Source: Roseicyclus persicicus
GTDB taxonomy: Bacteria > Pseudomonadota > Alphaproteobacteria > Rhodobacterales > Rhodobacteraceae
Direction: 5' to 3'
Assembly (NCBI RefSeq): GCF_012395815.1
Contig: NZ_JAAZQQ010000002.1
Location: forward strand, 310,001-374,000
Length of the DNA: 64,000 nucleotides
In this document: positions 20,821 through 29,017 of the stretch, one piece after another
Layout: each line of letters opens with the position of its first letter
Numbering within the stretch: position 1 is the first letter of the stretch
Notes under the pieces: generated by a model
What the model was told of the DNA's origin: nothing
The model's input: the letters and a program-made list of their open reading frames with translations, nothing else
Database searches by the model: none
Translations under genes and position numbers: made by a program

Positions 20821-22062
20821 TCAGGTCCCGTAGGCGCGGGTCTCGCCCTTCACGTCCTCGGCGGCCGCGATCAGCGCGTCGGCGATCACGTCGAGCTCGG
20901 GCTTGGTCAGCCGCACGGGCAGGCGCACGTCGCAGGCGCGCATCAGCATCGCGCGGGTCTGCGGCAGGTCGGGCCGGTCGCCCGGGATGAACTGCCAGTT
21001 CCAGAAGGCGCGCGCGTTGTCGGTGGACAGGCCGAAGATCTGCACCTTGACGCCGCGCGCCTCGGCGGCGGCGGCGAAGGCGCGGGCCTCGGCGTCGGTC
21101 TCGAAACCCACGAGGTTGAACTGGATCGAGTCCGGCGCGCGGGTCTCGGGTGCCAGCGGCGGGGGCACGTGCAGCCAGGGCGTCGCGTTCAGGAGGTCGG
21201 CCACGTAGTCGTGGTTCTTCAGGCCGTCGCGCACGCGCCGTTCCAGCTCGGGCAGCTGCGGGCGGATCACCGCGGCAGACAGGTTCTGCAGCCGCATGTT
21301 GTAGAGCGGCAGCCGGTTCTGCCAGCGCGCGAAGGCCAGCGCCAGCTCGGGGTCGTTCTGCCCCTCGGGGCCCTTGTGCTTCTTCCAGTTGTGCTCGTAG
21401 GCACCCGACATGATGACCGCACGCGCCACCAGGTCGGCGTCGTCGGTGATCAGGATGCCGCCCTCGCCCGCGTTCACCATCTTGTAGGACTGGAACGAGA
21501 AGCAGCCGATCTTGCCGATGGTCCCGATCTTGCGGCCGTGCCAGAGGGTGCCGAGCGAATGGGCCGCGTCCTCGATCACGGGGATGCCGCGGGCGTCGCA
21601 GAGCGCCATGATGGCGTCCATGTCGCTGGTGTGGCCGCGCATGTGGCTGATGATGACGGCCTCGATGCCGTCGTCGAGCTTGGCCTCGAAATCGGCCATG
21701 TCGATGCGGTAGTTCTCGCCGACCTCGGCCAGCACCGGCTGGCAGAAGGCGTGGACGACGGCCGAGGGCACGGCGGCGAAGGTGAAGGCCGGGATCAGCA
21801 CGCGGGCGCCGGGCGCCAGGTCCAGCGCGCGCAGCGACAGGAAGATCGCGGCCGAGCAGGACGAGACGGCCAGCGCGTATTTCGCGCCCATCAGGTCGGC
21901 GAATTCGCGCTCCAGCAGAGCCACGGGCGCGTCTGCGGGGGCGGTGTAGCGGAACAGGTCGCCCGACTGCAGCAGGCGGTCGATCTCGGCCCGGGCGGCC
22001 TCGGGGATCGGTTCCGCGTCGTAGACGTTCGGGGCGGGGGCCGTGGCCATGTTGCTCGCCAT
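20821..22062 (-). CDS. DegT/DnrJ/EryC1/StrS family aminotransferase
   Basis: 413-residue PLP enzyme of the DegT family, usually acting on keto-sugars or cyclitols. The PLP lysine is Lys194 in FQSYKMVNAGEGG, and the aspartate is in VIEDAAHSLGT (about 162-172). It is complete. Its place inside an amine-catabolism cluster is odd, since there are no sugar-nucleotide genes nearby. It may be an unrelated insertion between PuuB-like and class III aminotransferase genes, or a non-sugar member. AAAGGTGAA precedes the ATG with good spacing. An AT-rich leader with a palindrome lies just upstream. Confidence 0.88.
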   Translation of the reverse strand: MASNMATAPAPNVYDAEPIPEAARAEIDRLLQSGDLFRYTAPADAPVALLEREFADLMGAKYALAVSSCSAAIFLSLRALDLAPGARVLIPAFTFAAVPSAVVHAFCQPVLAEVGENYRIDMADFEAKLDDGIEAVIISHMRGHTSDMDAIMALCDARGIPVIEDAAHSLGTLWHGRKIGTIGKIGCFSFQSYKMVNAGEGGILITDDADLVARAVIMSGAYEHNWKKHKGPEGQNDPELALAFARWQNRLPLYNMRLQNLSAAVIRPQLPELERRVRDGLKNHDYVADLLNATPWLHVPPPLAPETRAPDSIQFNLVGFETDAEARAFAAAAEARGVKVQIFGLSTDNARAFWNWQFIPGDRPDLPQTRAMLMRACDVRLPVRLTKPELDVIADALIAAAEDVKGETRAYGT

Positions 22063-22074
22063 GGTTTCACCTTT

Positions 22075-22096
22075 TTGAAATCTAGTCTTTCAAGAA
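22075..22096 (-). promoter_or_regulatory. AT-rich leader with TTGAAA-N7-TTTCAA palindrome upstream of DegT gene
   Basis: TTGAAA (22075-22080) and TTTCAA (22088-22093) form an inverted repeat around 7 bp, extendable imperfectly on both sides, about 13 bp before the DegT start codon. The region 22063-22110 is strikingly AT-rich for this genome. On the minus strand TTAACA and a GACTAG-like box sit 17 bp apart. It is a likely own promoter with an operator for the DegT gene. Confidence 0.4.
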
Positions 22097-22141
22097 TCTT
22101 ATCCTGTTAAGCGCGGGGAATCCAGCGCGCTGTGCCGGTGT

Positions 22142-22220
22142 CACGAAAGCTTCGTGCGGCGGGATGCGGCGGGGCGCGGAAAACTCGAGTTTTCCGCGCC
22201 GAAAAACTCGGGTTTTCGGC
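22142..22220. repeat. Palindrome array C (three palindromes)
   Basis: Between the PuuB-like gene stop and the DegT start, reading the plus strand: CACGAA-AAG-TTCGTG-like palindrome at 22142-22156; a 28-bp perfect palindrome at 22173-22200 with left arm GGCGCGGAAAACTC; and an imperfect palindrome at 22198-22220 (GCCGAAAA and complement) that shares 3 bp with its neighbour. The last two centres are 22.5 bp apart. The GGAAAAC/GTTTTCC core is shared with arrays A and F and the carD leader. Confidence 0.8.
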
Positions 22221-22246
22221 ATCTTCCCGGTGGCCGGCGTCTGGCC

Positions 22247-23548
22247 TCAGACCCCCAGCCGGTCGCGCAGCGCGTACCAGGTCATCGCCAGCGTCAGGAG
22301 CGGCGCGCGCAGCGCCGTGCCGCCCGGAAAGCGCGGCACCGGCAGCGCCTCGAAACTCGCCAGCCCGTCTTCCTGCCCCATCACGGCCTCGGCCATCACG
22401 CGGCCCGCCATCCCCGACAGCGCCACGCCATGCCCCGAGAACCCCGCCCCCGACAGGATGTTGGGCGCCACCCGCACCACGTGCGGCAGCCGCGTCATGG
22501 TGATCCCGAGCGAGCCGCCCCAGACATGGTCGACGCCCACGCCGCCCAGCTGCGGGAACAGCCGCTGCATCCGGGCGACCAGCGGCCCCGCGATGTCGCG
22601 CGGGAAGCCGAGGCCATAGCTTTCGCGGCCGCCGAACAGGAACCGGCGGTCGGCCGAGAAGCGGTAATAGTTCACCACGAACTTGCTGTCCGACACCGCG
22701 ATGTCCTCGGCCAGCACGTCCTGCCAGCGGTCGGACAGGGGCTCGGTCGCGGCGATGAAGGAGTTGATCGGCATCACCCGCGCGTTCACCTGCGGCAAGA
22801 TGTTCGGCAGGTAGCCGTTGCCCGCGATGATGGCATGGCCCGCCGTGACCTGCCCGCGCGCGGTCTTGAGCACCAGCCGGGGCCGGGTGACGACAGCCGT
22901 CACCTCGCTGGTCTCGTGGATCACGGCGCCCGCGACCTCGGCGGCGCGGGCCAGCGCCTGGGCATAGGCGAGCGGCTGGATGTGGCCGGCCGAGCGGTCG
23001 AGCATCCCGCCGACGTAGAGCGGCGACTTGACCAGCGCGGCGAAGGCGTCGCGCTCCATCACGCTGACCTGGTGGCCGTAGCGCTGGGCCATGTGGTCGG
23101 CCTCGGCGCGCAGGTGGTCGAGGTCGGCGCGGGTGTATTCCCCGTGCGCCACGCCGGGGCGATAGGCCGCCTCGGGCGCGTGCGACAGGCAGAAGTCGCG
23201 CAGCTGCGTCTTGGCCTCGACCGACAGGTCCCAGAGCGCGCGGGCGCGGGCATCGCCCAGCTGCGCCTCGAGCCAGCTCTGTTCCTTGTTGAAGCCCGAC
23301 TGCACCTGTCCGCCGTTGCGCCCCGAGGCGCCGAAGCCCACCCGGTGCGCCTCGAGCACCACCACGCGGCGGCCCGCCCGCGCCAGCGTCAGCGCGGCCC
23401 AGAGCCCGGTGAAGCCCGCGCCCAGGATCACCACATCGGCCTCGACCGCGCCGGTCAGCGCCGGGCGTGGCGCGGCCTCGGGCAGGCTGGCCGCGTACCA
23501 GGACGGCGCGTGCACCCCCGCCCGGTCGTTGCGGTAGAGCGGGTTCAC
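22247..23548 (-). CDS. puuB: FAD-dependent amine oxidoreductase (PuuB-like)
   Basis: 433-residue DAO-fold flavoenzyme. The dinucleotide-binding motif is GAGFTG at 43-48 with Glu66 (VVVLEAHRVG) for the ribose. The GFGASGRNGGQ motif typical of gamma-glutamylputrescine oxidase and relatives follows. The C-terminal part has GGSLGITMTRLPH and SGAGFSGHGVALS. In the Puu pathway this step oxidises gamma-glutamylated amine to the aldehyde. The two adjacent glutamine-synthetase-like ligases support that role; the exact amine is unknown. The GTG start overlaps the stop of the 36-residue microprotein gene. Confidence 0.82.
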   Translation of the reverse strand: MNPLYRNDRAGVHAPSWYAASLPEAAPRPALTGAVEADVVILGAGFTGLWAALTLARAGRRVVVLEAHRVGFGASGRNGGQVQSGFNKEQSWLEAQLGDARARALWDLSVEAKTQLRDFCLSHAPEAAYRPGVAHGEYTRADLDHLRAEADHMAQRYGHQVSVMERDAFAALVKSPLYVGGMLDRSAGHIQPLAYAQALARAAEVAGAVIHETSEVTAVVTRPRLVLKTARGQVTAGHAIIAGNGYLPNILPQVNARVMPINSFIAATEPLSDRWQDVLAEDIAVSDSKFVVNYYRFSADRRFLFGGRESYGLGFPRDIAGPLVARMQRLFPQLGGVGVDHVWGGSLGITMTRLPHVVRVAPNILSGAGFSGHGVALSGMAGRVMAEAVMGQEDGLASFEALPVPRFPGGTALRAPLLTLAMTWYALRDRLGV

Positions 23549-23655
23549 GCCGCGCTCCCGCCCGTGGCGAAGGCGGGCGCGAAGGCCCAGGCCAGCAGCA
23601 GCGCGCCCAGCGTGGTGGCGAGCACCACGAGCAGGATCGTCAGCGACCGCCCCAT
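23545..23655 (-). CDS. 36-residue single-helix membrane microprotein
   Basis: A short frame, MGRSLTILLVVLATTLGALL onward to ATGGSAA, 36 residues with one hydrophobic helix (about 5-28) and little else. Its ATG overlaps the stop of the glutamine-synthetase-like gene (ATGA), and its TGA overlaps the GTG start of the oxidase gene (GTGA), so it sits stop-to-start on both sides in the operon. That perfect fit is the main argument that it is translated. It could anchor the oxidase or a neighbour at the membrane. There is no homology claim. Confidence 0.6.
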   Translation of the reverse strand: MGRSLTILLVVLATTLGALLLAWAFAPAFATGGSAA

Positions 23656-25025
23656 CACACGTTGAGGAGCAGGTGCTCCCGCTCCCAGGGGCTGATGACG
23701 TGCAGGAACTCGTTGTATTCCAGCTCCTTCACGGCGGTGTAGACGCGGCAGAATTCCTCGCCCAGCACCTGCTGGATGGTCGGGTTCGCCTCCAGCAGCC
23801 CCAGCGCGTCGCCAAGCCCGCGCGGCACGCCGCTTTCCAGCTGGTAGGCGTCGCCCGCGAAGGGCTCGGAGGGTTCGGTCTTTTCCAGGAGCCCCACCAG
23901 CCCGCATGCCAGCGACGCGGCGATGCCGAGGTAGGGGTTGCAGTCCATCCCCGGCAGCCGGTTCTCGACCCGCCGCGCGGACGGCTCGGACACCGGCACG
24001 CGCAGGCCCGTGGTGCGGTTGTCGCGGCCCCATTCCAGGTTGATCGGCGCGGCGAAGTCGGGGACGTAGCGCCGGTAGCTGTTCACGTAGGGCGCCAGCA
24101 GGGCGATCACGGCGGGCAGGTTGCGCTGCATCCCGCCGATGAAATGCATGAACTCGGGCGTTTCCGACCCGTCGGGGTTGGAAAAGATGTTCTCGCCGGT
24201 CTCGAGGCTGACCACCGAGTGGTGGATGTGCATCGCGCTGCCCGGCTCGCCCTCGATCGGCTTGGCCATGAAGGTGGCGTAGGTGTCGTGGCGCAGCGCC
24301 GCCTCGCGGATCATGCGTTTGAAGAAGAACATCTCGTCGGCGAGCTTGACCGGGTCGCCGTGGCGCAGGTTCAGCTCGATCTGCCCCGAGCCGCCTTCCT
24401 GCAGGATGCCGTCGATTTCCAGACCCATGGCCTCGGCGAAGTCGTAGATGTCGTCGATGACGCGGCCGTATTCGTCCACGGCCGACATCGAATAGGCCTG
24501 CCGCGCCGCCGCGCGCCGGCCCGAGCGGCCCATGGGCGGTTCGATCTCGCGGGCGGGGTCGGTGTTCGGGGCGACGAGGTAGAATTCCATCTCGGGCGCC
24601 ACGATCGGCTTCAGCCCGCGCGCGTTGTAGAGGCCGACCACCCGCTTGAGCACGTTGCGCGGCGCGTAGGGCACCGGGTTGCCCTTCTGGTCGTCGATGT
24701 CGTGGATCACCTGCAGCGTGGTGTCCGCGGTCCAGGGCGCGGGCGTCGCCGTCTCGTAATCCGGCGTCAGGATCATGTCCGGCTCGGTGAAGCCGTCGGC
24801 CACCTCGTCGGCCCAGTCGCCGGTGATGGTCTGGAAGAAGATCGAGTTCGGCAGGTAGAAGAACGGCTGCCGGGCGAACTTCTGGCCCGGCATGGCCTTG
24901 CCGCGGGCGATGCCCGCCAGGTCGGCGACGATGCATTCCACCTCGTCGATGGAGCGCCCGTGCAGGTAGGTCTGCGCGATGTCGGGCAGCTTCTCGATCA
25001 GGTCGTTGACGGGGCTCGAGCTCAT
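23655..25025 (-). CDS. Glutamine synthetase family ligase (gamma-glutamylamine synthetase-like, copy 1)
   Basis: 456 residues with the glutamine synthetase catalytic domain. MEFYLVAPNTDP (about 142-153) carries the metal glutamate, GSGQIELNLRHGDPV the second metal and ammonia site, and AMHIHHSVVSLETGENIF the ATP/metal His region, with NRTTGLRVP and VENRLPGMDCNPYL toward the end. This style is that of PuuA and other gamma-glutamyl-amine ligases rather than GlnA. It probably attaches glutamate to an amine for oxidation by the PuuB-like enzyme. The ATG overlaps the amidotransferase stop. Confidence 0.87.
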   Translation of the reverse strand: MSSSPVNDLIEKLPDIAQTYLHGRSIDEVECIVADLAGIARGKAMPGQKFARQPFFYLPNSIFFQTITGDWADEVADGFTEPDMILTPDYETATPAPWTADTTLQVIHDIDDQKGNPVPYAPRNVLKRVVGLYNARGLKPIVAPEMEFYLVAPNTDPAREIEPPMGRSGRRAAARQAYSMSAVDEYGRVIDDIYDFAEAMGLEIDGILQEGGSGQIELNLRHGDPVKLADEMFFFKRMIREAALRHDTYATFMAKPIEGEPGSAMHIHHSVVSLETGENIFSNPDGSETPEFMHFIGGMQRNLPAVIALLAPYVNSYRRYVPDFAAPINLEWGRDNRTTGLRVPVSEPSARRVENRLPGMDCNPYLGIAASLACGLVGLLEKTEPSEPFAGDAYQLESGVPRGLGDALGLLEANPTIQQVLGEEFCRVYTAVKELEYNEFLHVISPWEREHLLLNV

Positions 25026-25732
25026 GCGCCGGCCCTCTCTGCAAAGGGCACCCGGGTGGCGGGCTGGCCCTCCAGCACGTCGGCCAGCCAGTCGGCGATC
25101 AGGTGGCTGTCGGTGGGTGCCTCCAGCGCCTCGCGCGCGGCCTCGACCAGCGGCGCGGGCACGGCGCCCGAGCGGTGCTCGATCAGCGCCTCGACGACCG
25201 AGGCGGGAAATTCCGGGTGCGGCTGCACGGTCAGGATGCGGTCGCCATGGGCCAGCACCGCGTGGCGGGTGAACGGGTTCTCGCCCAGCACGGTCGCGCC
25301 CTCGGGCAGCTCCACCACCTGGTCCTGGTGCCAGGCGTTCAGCGCCAGCTCGCGCCCGCCGATGCTGTAGTGGCGCCGGCCGACGGCCCAGCCGCCGGAA
25401 AACTTCTCGACCCGGCCGCCGAGCGCCTGGGCGATGATCTGGTGCCCGAAGCAGATGCCGACCAGCGGCTTGCCCGCGTCGCGGATGGCGCGGATCAGCG
25501 CCTCGAGCGGCGGGATCCAGGCGTGGTCCTCGTAGGCGCCGTGGCGCGAGCCGGTGATGAGCCAGGCGTCGGCGGCATCTGGCCCCTCGGGGAACTCCAT
25601 GTCGACGACCGAATAGGTGCGCAGGGTGAAGCCGCGGTGGGCGAAGAGGCGGGCGAACAGGTCGGTATAGGTTCCGTCCCGTGCCGCGACTTGGTCGGGA
25701 ACGTGGCCGGTCTGCAGGATGCCGAGGATCAT
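25022..25732 (-). CDS. Class I glutamine amidotransferase-like hydrolase
   Basis: 236-residue triad amidotransferase domain protein. The nucleophile is Cys94 in GICFGHQI, and the His172 and Glu174 pair is in VQPHPEFP. There is no synthetase domain, so it acts alone or with a partner. In a gamma-glutamylation pathway such a protein could release glutamate from the gamma-glutamyl intermediate, the job PuuD does in E. coli. It is, however, closer in layout to GMP-synthase-type amidotransferases than to PuuD. It is co-translated with the downstream ligase by ATGA overlap. Confidence 0.83.
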   Translation of the reverse strand: MILGILQTGHVPDQVAARDGTYTDLFARLFAHRGFTLRTYSVVDMEFPEGPDAADAWLITGSRHGAYEDHAWIPPLEALIRAIRDAGKPLVGICFGHQIIAQALGGRVEKFSGGWAVGRRHYSIGGRELALNAWHQDQVVELPEGATVLGENPFTRHAVLAHGDRILTVQPHPEFPASVVEALIEHRSGAVPAPLVEAAREALEAPTDSHLIADWLADVLEGQPATRVPFAERAGA

Positions 25733-25811
25733 GGGGTACTCGTGGGCTTGGATGGCGCCAAGCTATGCCTGCCCGCGCCGGCGGGCAAGGGGGCGGGCGC
25801 GGGCCGCGGCG

Positions 25812-27149
25812 TCACACGATGTCGAGGTAGAGCTCGGTCTGCTCCTCGGGGCCGAGCCCGGCCATGTAGTGCAGCTCCTGCCGCTTGGTGGCGAGGAAGT
25901 TGGTGATCAGCTCGGGCGCGAAGATGCGCGCGATCTCGGGGCTGGTGGCAAAGGCGTCGACCGCCGCGGCCCAGCTGTCGGGCAGCTGCGGCAGCGCCTG
26001 CTGGTAGGCGTTGCCGGTGATCGGCGGCGGCGGCTCGGCGGCGTCCTCGATCCCGTTCAGCGCGGCGCCGAGGATGGCGGTGATGAGCAGGTAGGGGTTG
26101 ATGTCGCCGCCCGCGACGCGGTGCTCGATCCGCCGCGCGGCGGGGCTGCCCGAGGGGATGCGCAGCGCGGTGGTGCGGTTCTCGTAGGCCCAGGCGATGC
26201 CAGTGGGGGCGTGGGCGCCGGGGACCAGCCGGTCGTAGCTGGTGGCGTGCGGCGCCAGGATCAGCATCGAGCCCGGCATGGCGGCGAGGCAGCCGGCCAC
26301 CGCGTGGCGCAGCGCGGCCGACCCCTGCGGCGTGCCGTCGTCGAAGATGTTGCGCCCCTCCGCGTCGAGGATCGAGAAATGCGTGTGCAGCCCGTTGCCG
26401 GAATATTCCGGGTAGGGCTTGGCCATGAAGCTGGCGGCGAAGCCGTGCCGGCGCGCGAGCCCGCTGACCAGGAGCTTGAAGAACCAGGCGTCGTCCGCGG
26501 CCTTGAGCGCGTCGGACTGGTGCATCAGGTTGATCTCGAACTGCCCCGGCCCGGCCTCGGAGATGGTGGTGTCGGCGGGAATGTCCATCGCCTCGCAAGC
26601 GTCGTAGAGCGCGGTGAAGAAGGCGTCCCAGGCGTCGAGCTGGCGCAGCGCGAGGATCTCGGCCTGGTGGCGGCGCTTGCCCGAGCGCGGGCTGGGCGGC
26701 ACCCGCAGCTCCTTGCCGCGGTCGTCGATCAGGTAGAACTCCATCTCGGTCGCCACCACCGGCGTCAGGCCGCGGGCGGTGTAGCGCTCGACCACGCGGG
26801 CCAGCGCCTGGCGCGGGTCGCCGGCGAAGGGGCGGCCGTCCTCGTGGAACATCCAGATCGGCAGGAGCGCGGTGGGCGCGTCGATCCAGGGCATCGGGAC
26901 GAAGCCGCGCTCGGTCGGCTTGAGGATGCCGTCGGGGTCGCCGGCGGCGAAGACCAGCGGGCTGTCGTCGATGTCCTCGCCCCAGATGTCGAGGTTCAGC
27001 ACCGAGAAGGGAAAGCGCGTCCCCTCGGTGATCGCCTTGTCGGCGTAGCGGCGCGGGATGCGCTTGCCGCGGGGCTGGCCGTTGAGGTCGGCGGCAGCCA
27101 CGCGAATGGAGCGCACCTCGGGGTGCTCGAGAAGATAGTCGTCCGTCAT
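25812..27149 (-). CDS. Glutamine synthetase family ligase (gamma-glutamylamine synthetase-like, copy 2)
   Basis: 445-residue paralogue of the 23655-25025 ligase with the same motifs: MEFYLIDDRGKE, GPGQFEINLMHQ, LHTHFSILDAEGRNIF, NRTTALRIPSG and EHRVAGGDINPYL. The N-terminal domain (SIRVAAADLNGQPRGKRIPR) is the short beta-grasp region. Two non-identical ligases in one operon suggest two amine substrates or a heteromeric enzyme. The ATG overlaps the permease stop. There is a 79-bp gap to the amidotransferase gene. Confidence 0.87.
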   Translation of the reverse strand: MTDDYLLEHPEVRSIRVAAADLNGQPRGKRIPRRYADKAITEGTRFPFSVLNLDIWGEDIDDSPLVFAAGDPDGILKPTERGFVPMPWIDAPTALLPIWMFHEDGRPFAGDPRQALARVVERYTARGLTPVVATEMEFYLIDDRGKELRVPPSPRSGKRRHQAEILALRQLDAWDAFFTALYDACEAMDIPADTTISEAGPGQFEINLMHQSDALKAADDAWFFKLLVSGLARRHGFAASFMAKPYPEYSGNGLHTHFSILDAEGRNIFDDGTPQGSAALRHAVAGCLAAMPGSMLILAPHATSYDRLVPGAHAPTGIAWAYENRTTALRIPSGSPAARRIEHRVAGGDINPYLLITAILGAALNGIEDAAEPPPPITGNAYQQALPQLPDSWAAAVDAFATSPEIARIFAPELITNFLATKRQELHYMAGLGPEEQTELYLDIV

Positions 27150-27985
27150 CTTATGACCTGGGGCCTGATGCGAAGGCGCTGCCGGCGCTCGGCGGGCAGG
27201 TGCCGGTTGAGGCGCGTGTTGATCGCGCCGAAAACCCAGATGATGACCAGCGTCAGGGCGACGAAGTAGAGCGCCACGATCGGGTAGGGGATGAAAGGGT
27301 TGAAGGTGCGGTCGGCGAAGTAGTTGGCGTAGTAGAGCGCGTCGCCCTGCTGCCGGAAGGCGGGGAAGGACGAGAAGAACACCAGCGCGGTGGACTGGAA
27401 CAGGAAGATCGCCTCGTTGGTGTAGGCGGGCCAGGCCAGCCGCATGGTGGTGGGGAACACGACGCGGCGGAACTTGGCCCAGCCCGACAGGCCGTAGGCG
27501 TCGGCGGCCTCGAGGTCGCCCCGGGGCACCGAGCGCAGCGCGCCGTAGAAGATCTCGGCGGCGTAGGCCGAGGTGTTGAGGAACAGCACGATCAGCGCGC
27601 CGAGCCAGGCGCGCGAGAACCAGCGCGTCTCGGCCGCGATCTCGATGCCGAGGAGCGTGAACTCGATGCCGACGCGGGGCAGCATCACGAAGGCCTCGTA
27701 GGCCATGAAGAACTGGATGAAGAGCGGCGAGCCGCGGAACACGAAGATGAACCATTCGGCGGGCTTGCGCACCAGCCAGCGGCGCGACGCCTTGGCCACC
27801 GCGAGGGCCACGGCGAAGAAGAAGCCGAAGGCGAGCGCGAGTACACCGAAATAGACGTTCCAGATCATGCCCGAGCCGATCAGCACGATCTGTTCGCACA
27901 GCGTGATCTCGGATTGCGGCAGGAGGCGCTCGCCGATCCCGAGCGAGCGCAGGGCATAGGCCTGTATCGCCTCGGCGCAGGTCAT
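27146..27985 (-). CDS. ABC transporter permease, polar amino acid/amine type (HisM-like)
   Basis: 279-residue inner-membrane permease with five or six hydrophobic segments. The EAA loop EAADAYGLSGWAKFRRVVFP that contacts the ATPase is clear. The start at 27985 has CCGGAGG upstream with good spacing; the frame stays open through the palindrome array to 28063, but that extension is only palindrome sequence and was rejected. It forms an importer with the 28113 permease, the 29100 binding protein and the 29860 ATPase. It is placed directly before a gamma-glutamyl ligase, so the substrate is probably an amine or amino acid. Confidence 0.88.
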   Translation of the reverse strand: MTCAEAIQAYALRSLGIGERLLPQSEITLCEQIVLIGSGMIWNVYFGVLALAFGFFFAVALAVAKASRRWLVRKPAEWFIFVFRGSPLFIQFFMAYEAFVMLPRVGIEFTLLGIEIAAETRWFSRAWLGALIVLFLNTSAYAAEIFYGALRSVPRGDLEAADAYGLSGWAKFRRVVFPTTMRLAWPAYTNEAIFLFQSTALVFFSSFPAFRQQGDALYYANYFADRTFNPFIPYPIVALYFVALTLVIIWVFGAINTRLNRHLPAERRQRLRIRPQVIR

Positions 27986-28003
27986 CGCGCGGCCTCCGGG
28001 TCG

Positions 28004-28094
28004 GGCAAGACCCTTGCAAGGGTCTTGCCACGCCCTTGCAAGGGCGTTGCCAGAGCCTTGCAAGGCTCTGGCCGGTTTCTTGCAAGAAACCGGC
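28004..28094. repeat. Palindrome array D: four CTTGCAAG-centred palindromes at exact 22-bp spacing
   Basis: Between two permease genes of the same operon lie four perfect palindromes. P1 is 28004-28029 (left arm GGCAAGACCCTTG), P2 is 28030-28047 (ACGCCCTTG), P3 is 28049-28072 (GCCAGAGCCTTG) and P4 is 28071-28094 (GCCGGTTTCTTG). All share the central CTTGCAAG; the outer arms differ. The centres are at 28016.5, 28038.5, 28060.5 and 28082.5. The array begins 18 bp after one stop and ends 18 bp before the next gene. Almost the same array recurs at 39129-39217. Confidence 0.95.
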
Positions 28095-28112
28095 GCGGCG
28101 GGGTCCGGTGAG

Positions 28113-28994
28113 TCATGCCGCGGCCTTTCTGAGCTCTTCGCCCGCCGCGGTGGCCTGCCCGTGCGACAGGCGCCGGGTGAGCCGGCCGAGCACGATCTCG
28201 GAGACCCGCGTGAAGCAGAGGTAGAAGACGAGGAGGCCGAGGAAGTACCAGAAGCGCCAGTCGGGGTGCGGGTACTGGTAGGCCGAGGTCCGGCTGCCGC
28301 CCAGTTCGCGGGCCCAGTAGACGATGTCCTCGATGCCGAGCAGGAACAGCAGCGGCGTGGCCTTGATCAGGATCATCCAGATGTTCGACAGGCCGGGCAG
28401 GGCGTAGATCCACATCTGCGGGACCAGCACGCGCCAGAACACCTGCCGGCGCGACATGCCGTAGGCCTCTGCGGTCTCCAGCTGCGGCCGGGGCACCGCC
28501 CGCATCGCGCCGAACAGGACGTTGCCGCAGAACGCGCCGAAGACGATGGCGTAGGTGAACACCGCCAGCGCGAAACCGTAGGCCTCGTGCACCCATTGCG
28601 GCGCGTTGCCCGCGGGCGTGCGCGCCTCGGGGCAGACGAGGAAGTTCGCGCCCTGCCGGATCGGGTCCGTCCAGTCGGGGCAGGAGATGCGGTGGCGGGC
28701 GTACTCGATGGCCTGGTCGAGCACGAGCACGAAGAACAGGAAGAACACGATGTCCGGCACGCCGCGGACCATGGCGGTGTAGAGCTTGCCGGCCCAGGCC
28801 AGGGGCGGCACGTGGCTGCGCGACGCGGCGGCGGCGGCGAAGCCGAAGGCGAGCGAGACCGGGGCGGTGACGGCGAGCAGCGCGAAGACCACCAGGAAGG
28901 ACTGGTAGAACAGCATGTGCGCGCCGTTGGTCAGGTAGCAGCCGAACCAGCGGGCCGTGTCGAGGGTCGAGGGGTCGGTGCAGTACTCGAACAT
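28113..28994 (-). CDS. ABC transporter permease, polar amino acid/amine type (HisQ-like)
   Basis: 293-residue permease, partner of the 27146 gene. The EAA loop ETAEAYGMSRRQVFWRVLVP is visible, and MVRGVPDIVFFLFFVLVLDQ is typical of the His/Glu/Gln permease subfamily. It carries an insert with two Cys (SCPDWTDPIRQGANFLVCPE) between membrane segments, probably periplasmic. It is followed on the minus strand by array D, then the second permease. The gene order binding protein, permease, permease, ligase is consistent with a solute uptake and use operon. Confidence 0.88.
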   Translation of the reverse strand: MFEYCTDPSTLDTARWFGCYLTNGAHMLFYQSFLVVFALLAVTAPVSLAFGFAAAAASRSHVPPLAWAGKLYTAMVRGVPDIVFFLFFVLVLDQAIEYARHRISCPDWTDPIRQGANFLVCPEARTPAGNAPQWVHEAYGFALAVFTYAIVFGAFCGNVLFGAMRAVPRPQLETAEAYGMSRRQVFWRVLVPQMWIYALPGLSNIWMILIKATPLLFLLGIEDIVYWARELGGSRTSAYQYPHPDWRFWYFLGLLVFYLCFTRVSEIVLGRLTRRLSHGQATAAGEELRKAAA

Positions 28995-29017
28995 GCGGGG
29001 GCCTTGCGGCGGCGGTC

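Noticed and set aside
27986-28063. N-terminal extension of the 27146 permease through the palindrome array
   Set aside because: The added residues are only translated palindromes. A good ribosome site precedes the ATG at 27985, and the permease starts normally there.
28004-28094. CRISPR-like array
   Set aside because: Units are contiguous palindromes with a constant centre and variable arms. There are no direct repeats with unique spacers and no cas genes in the window.
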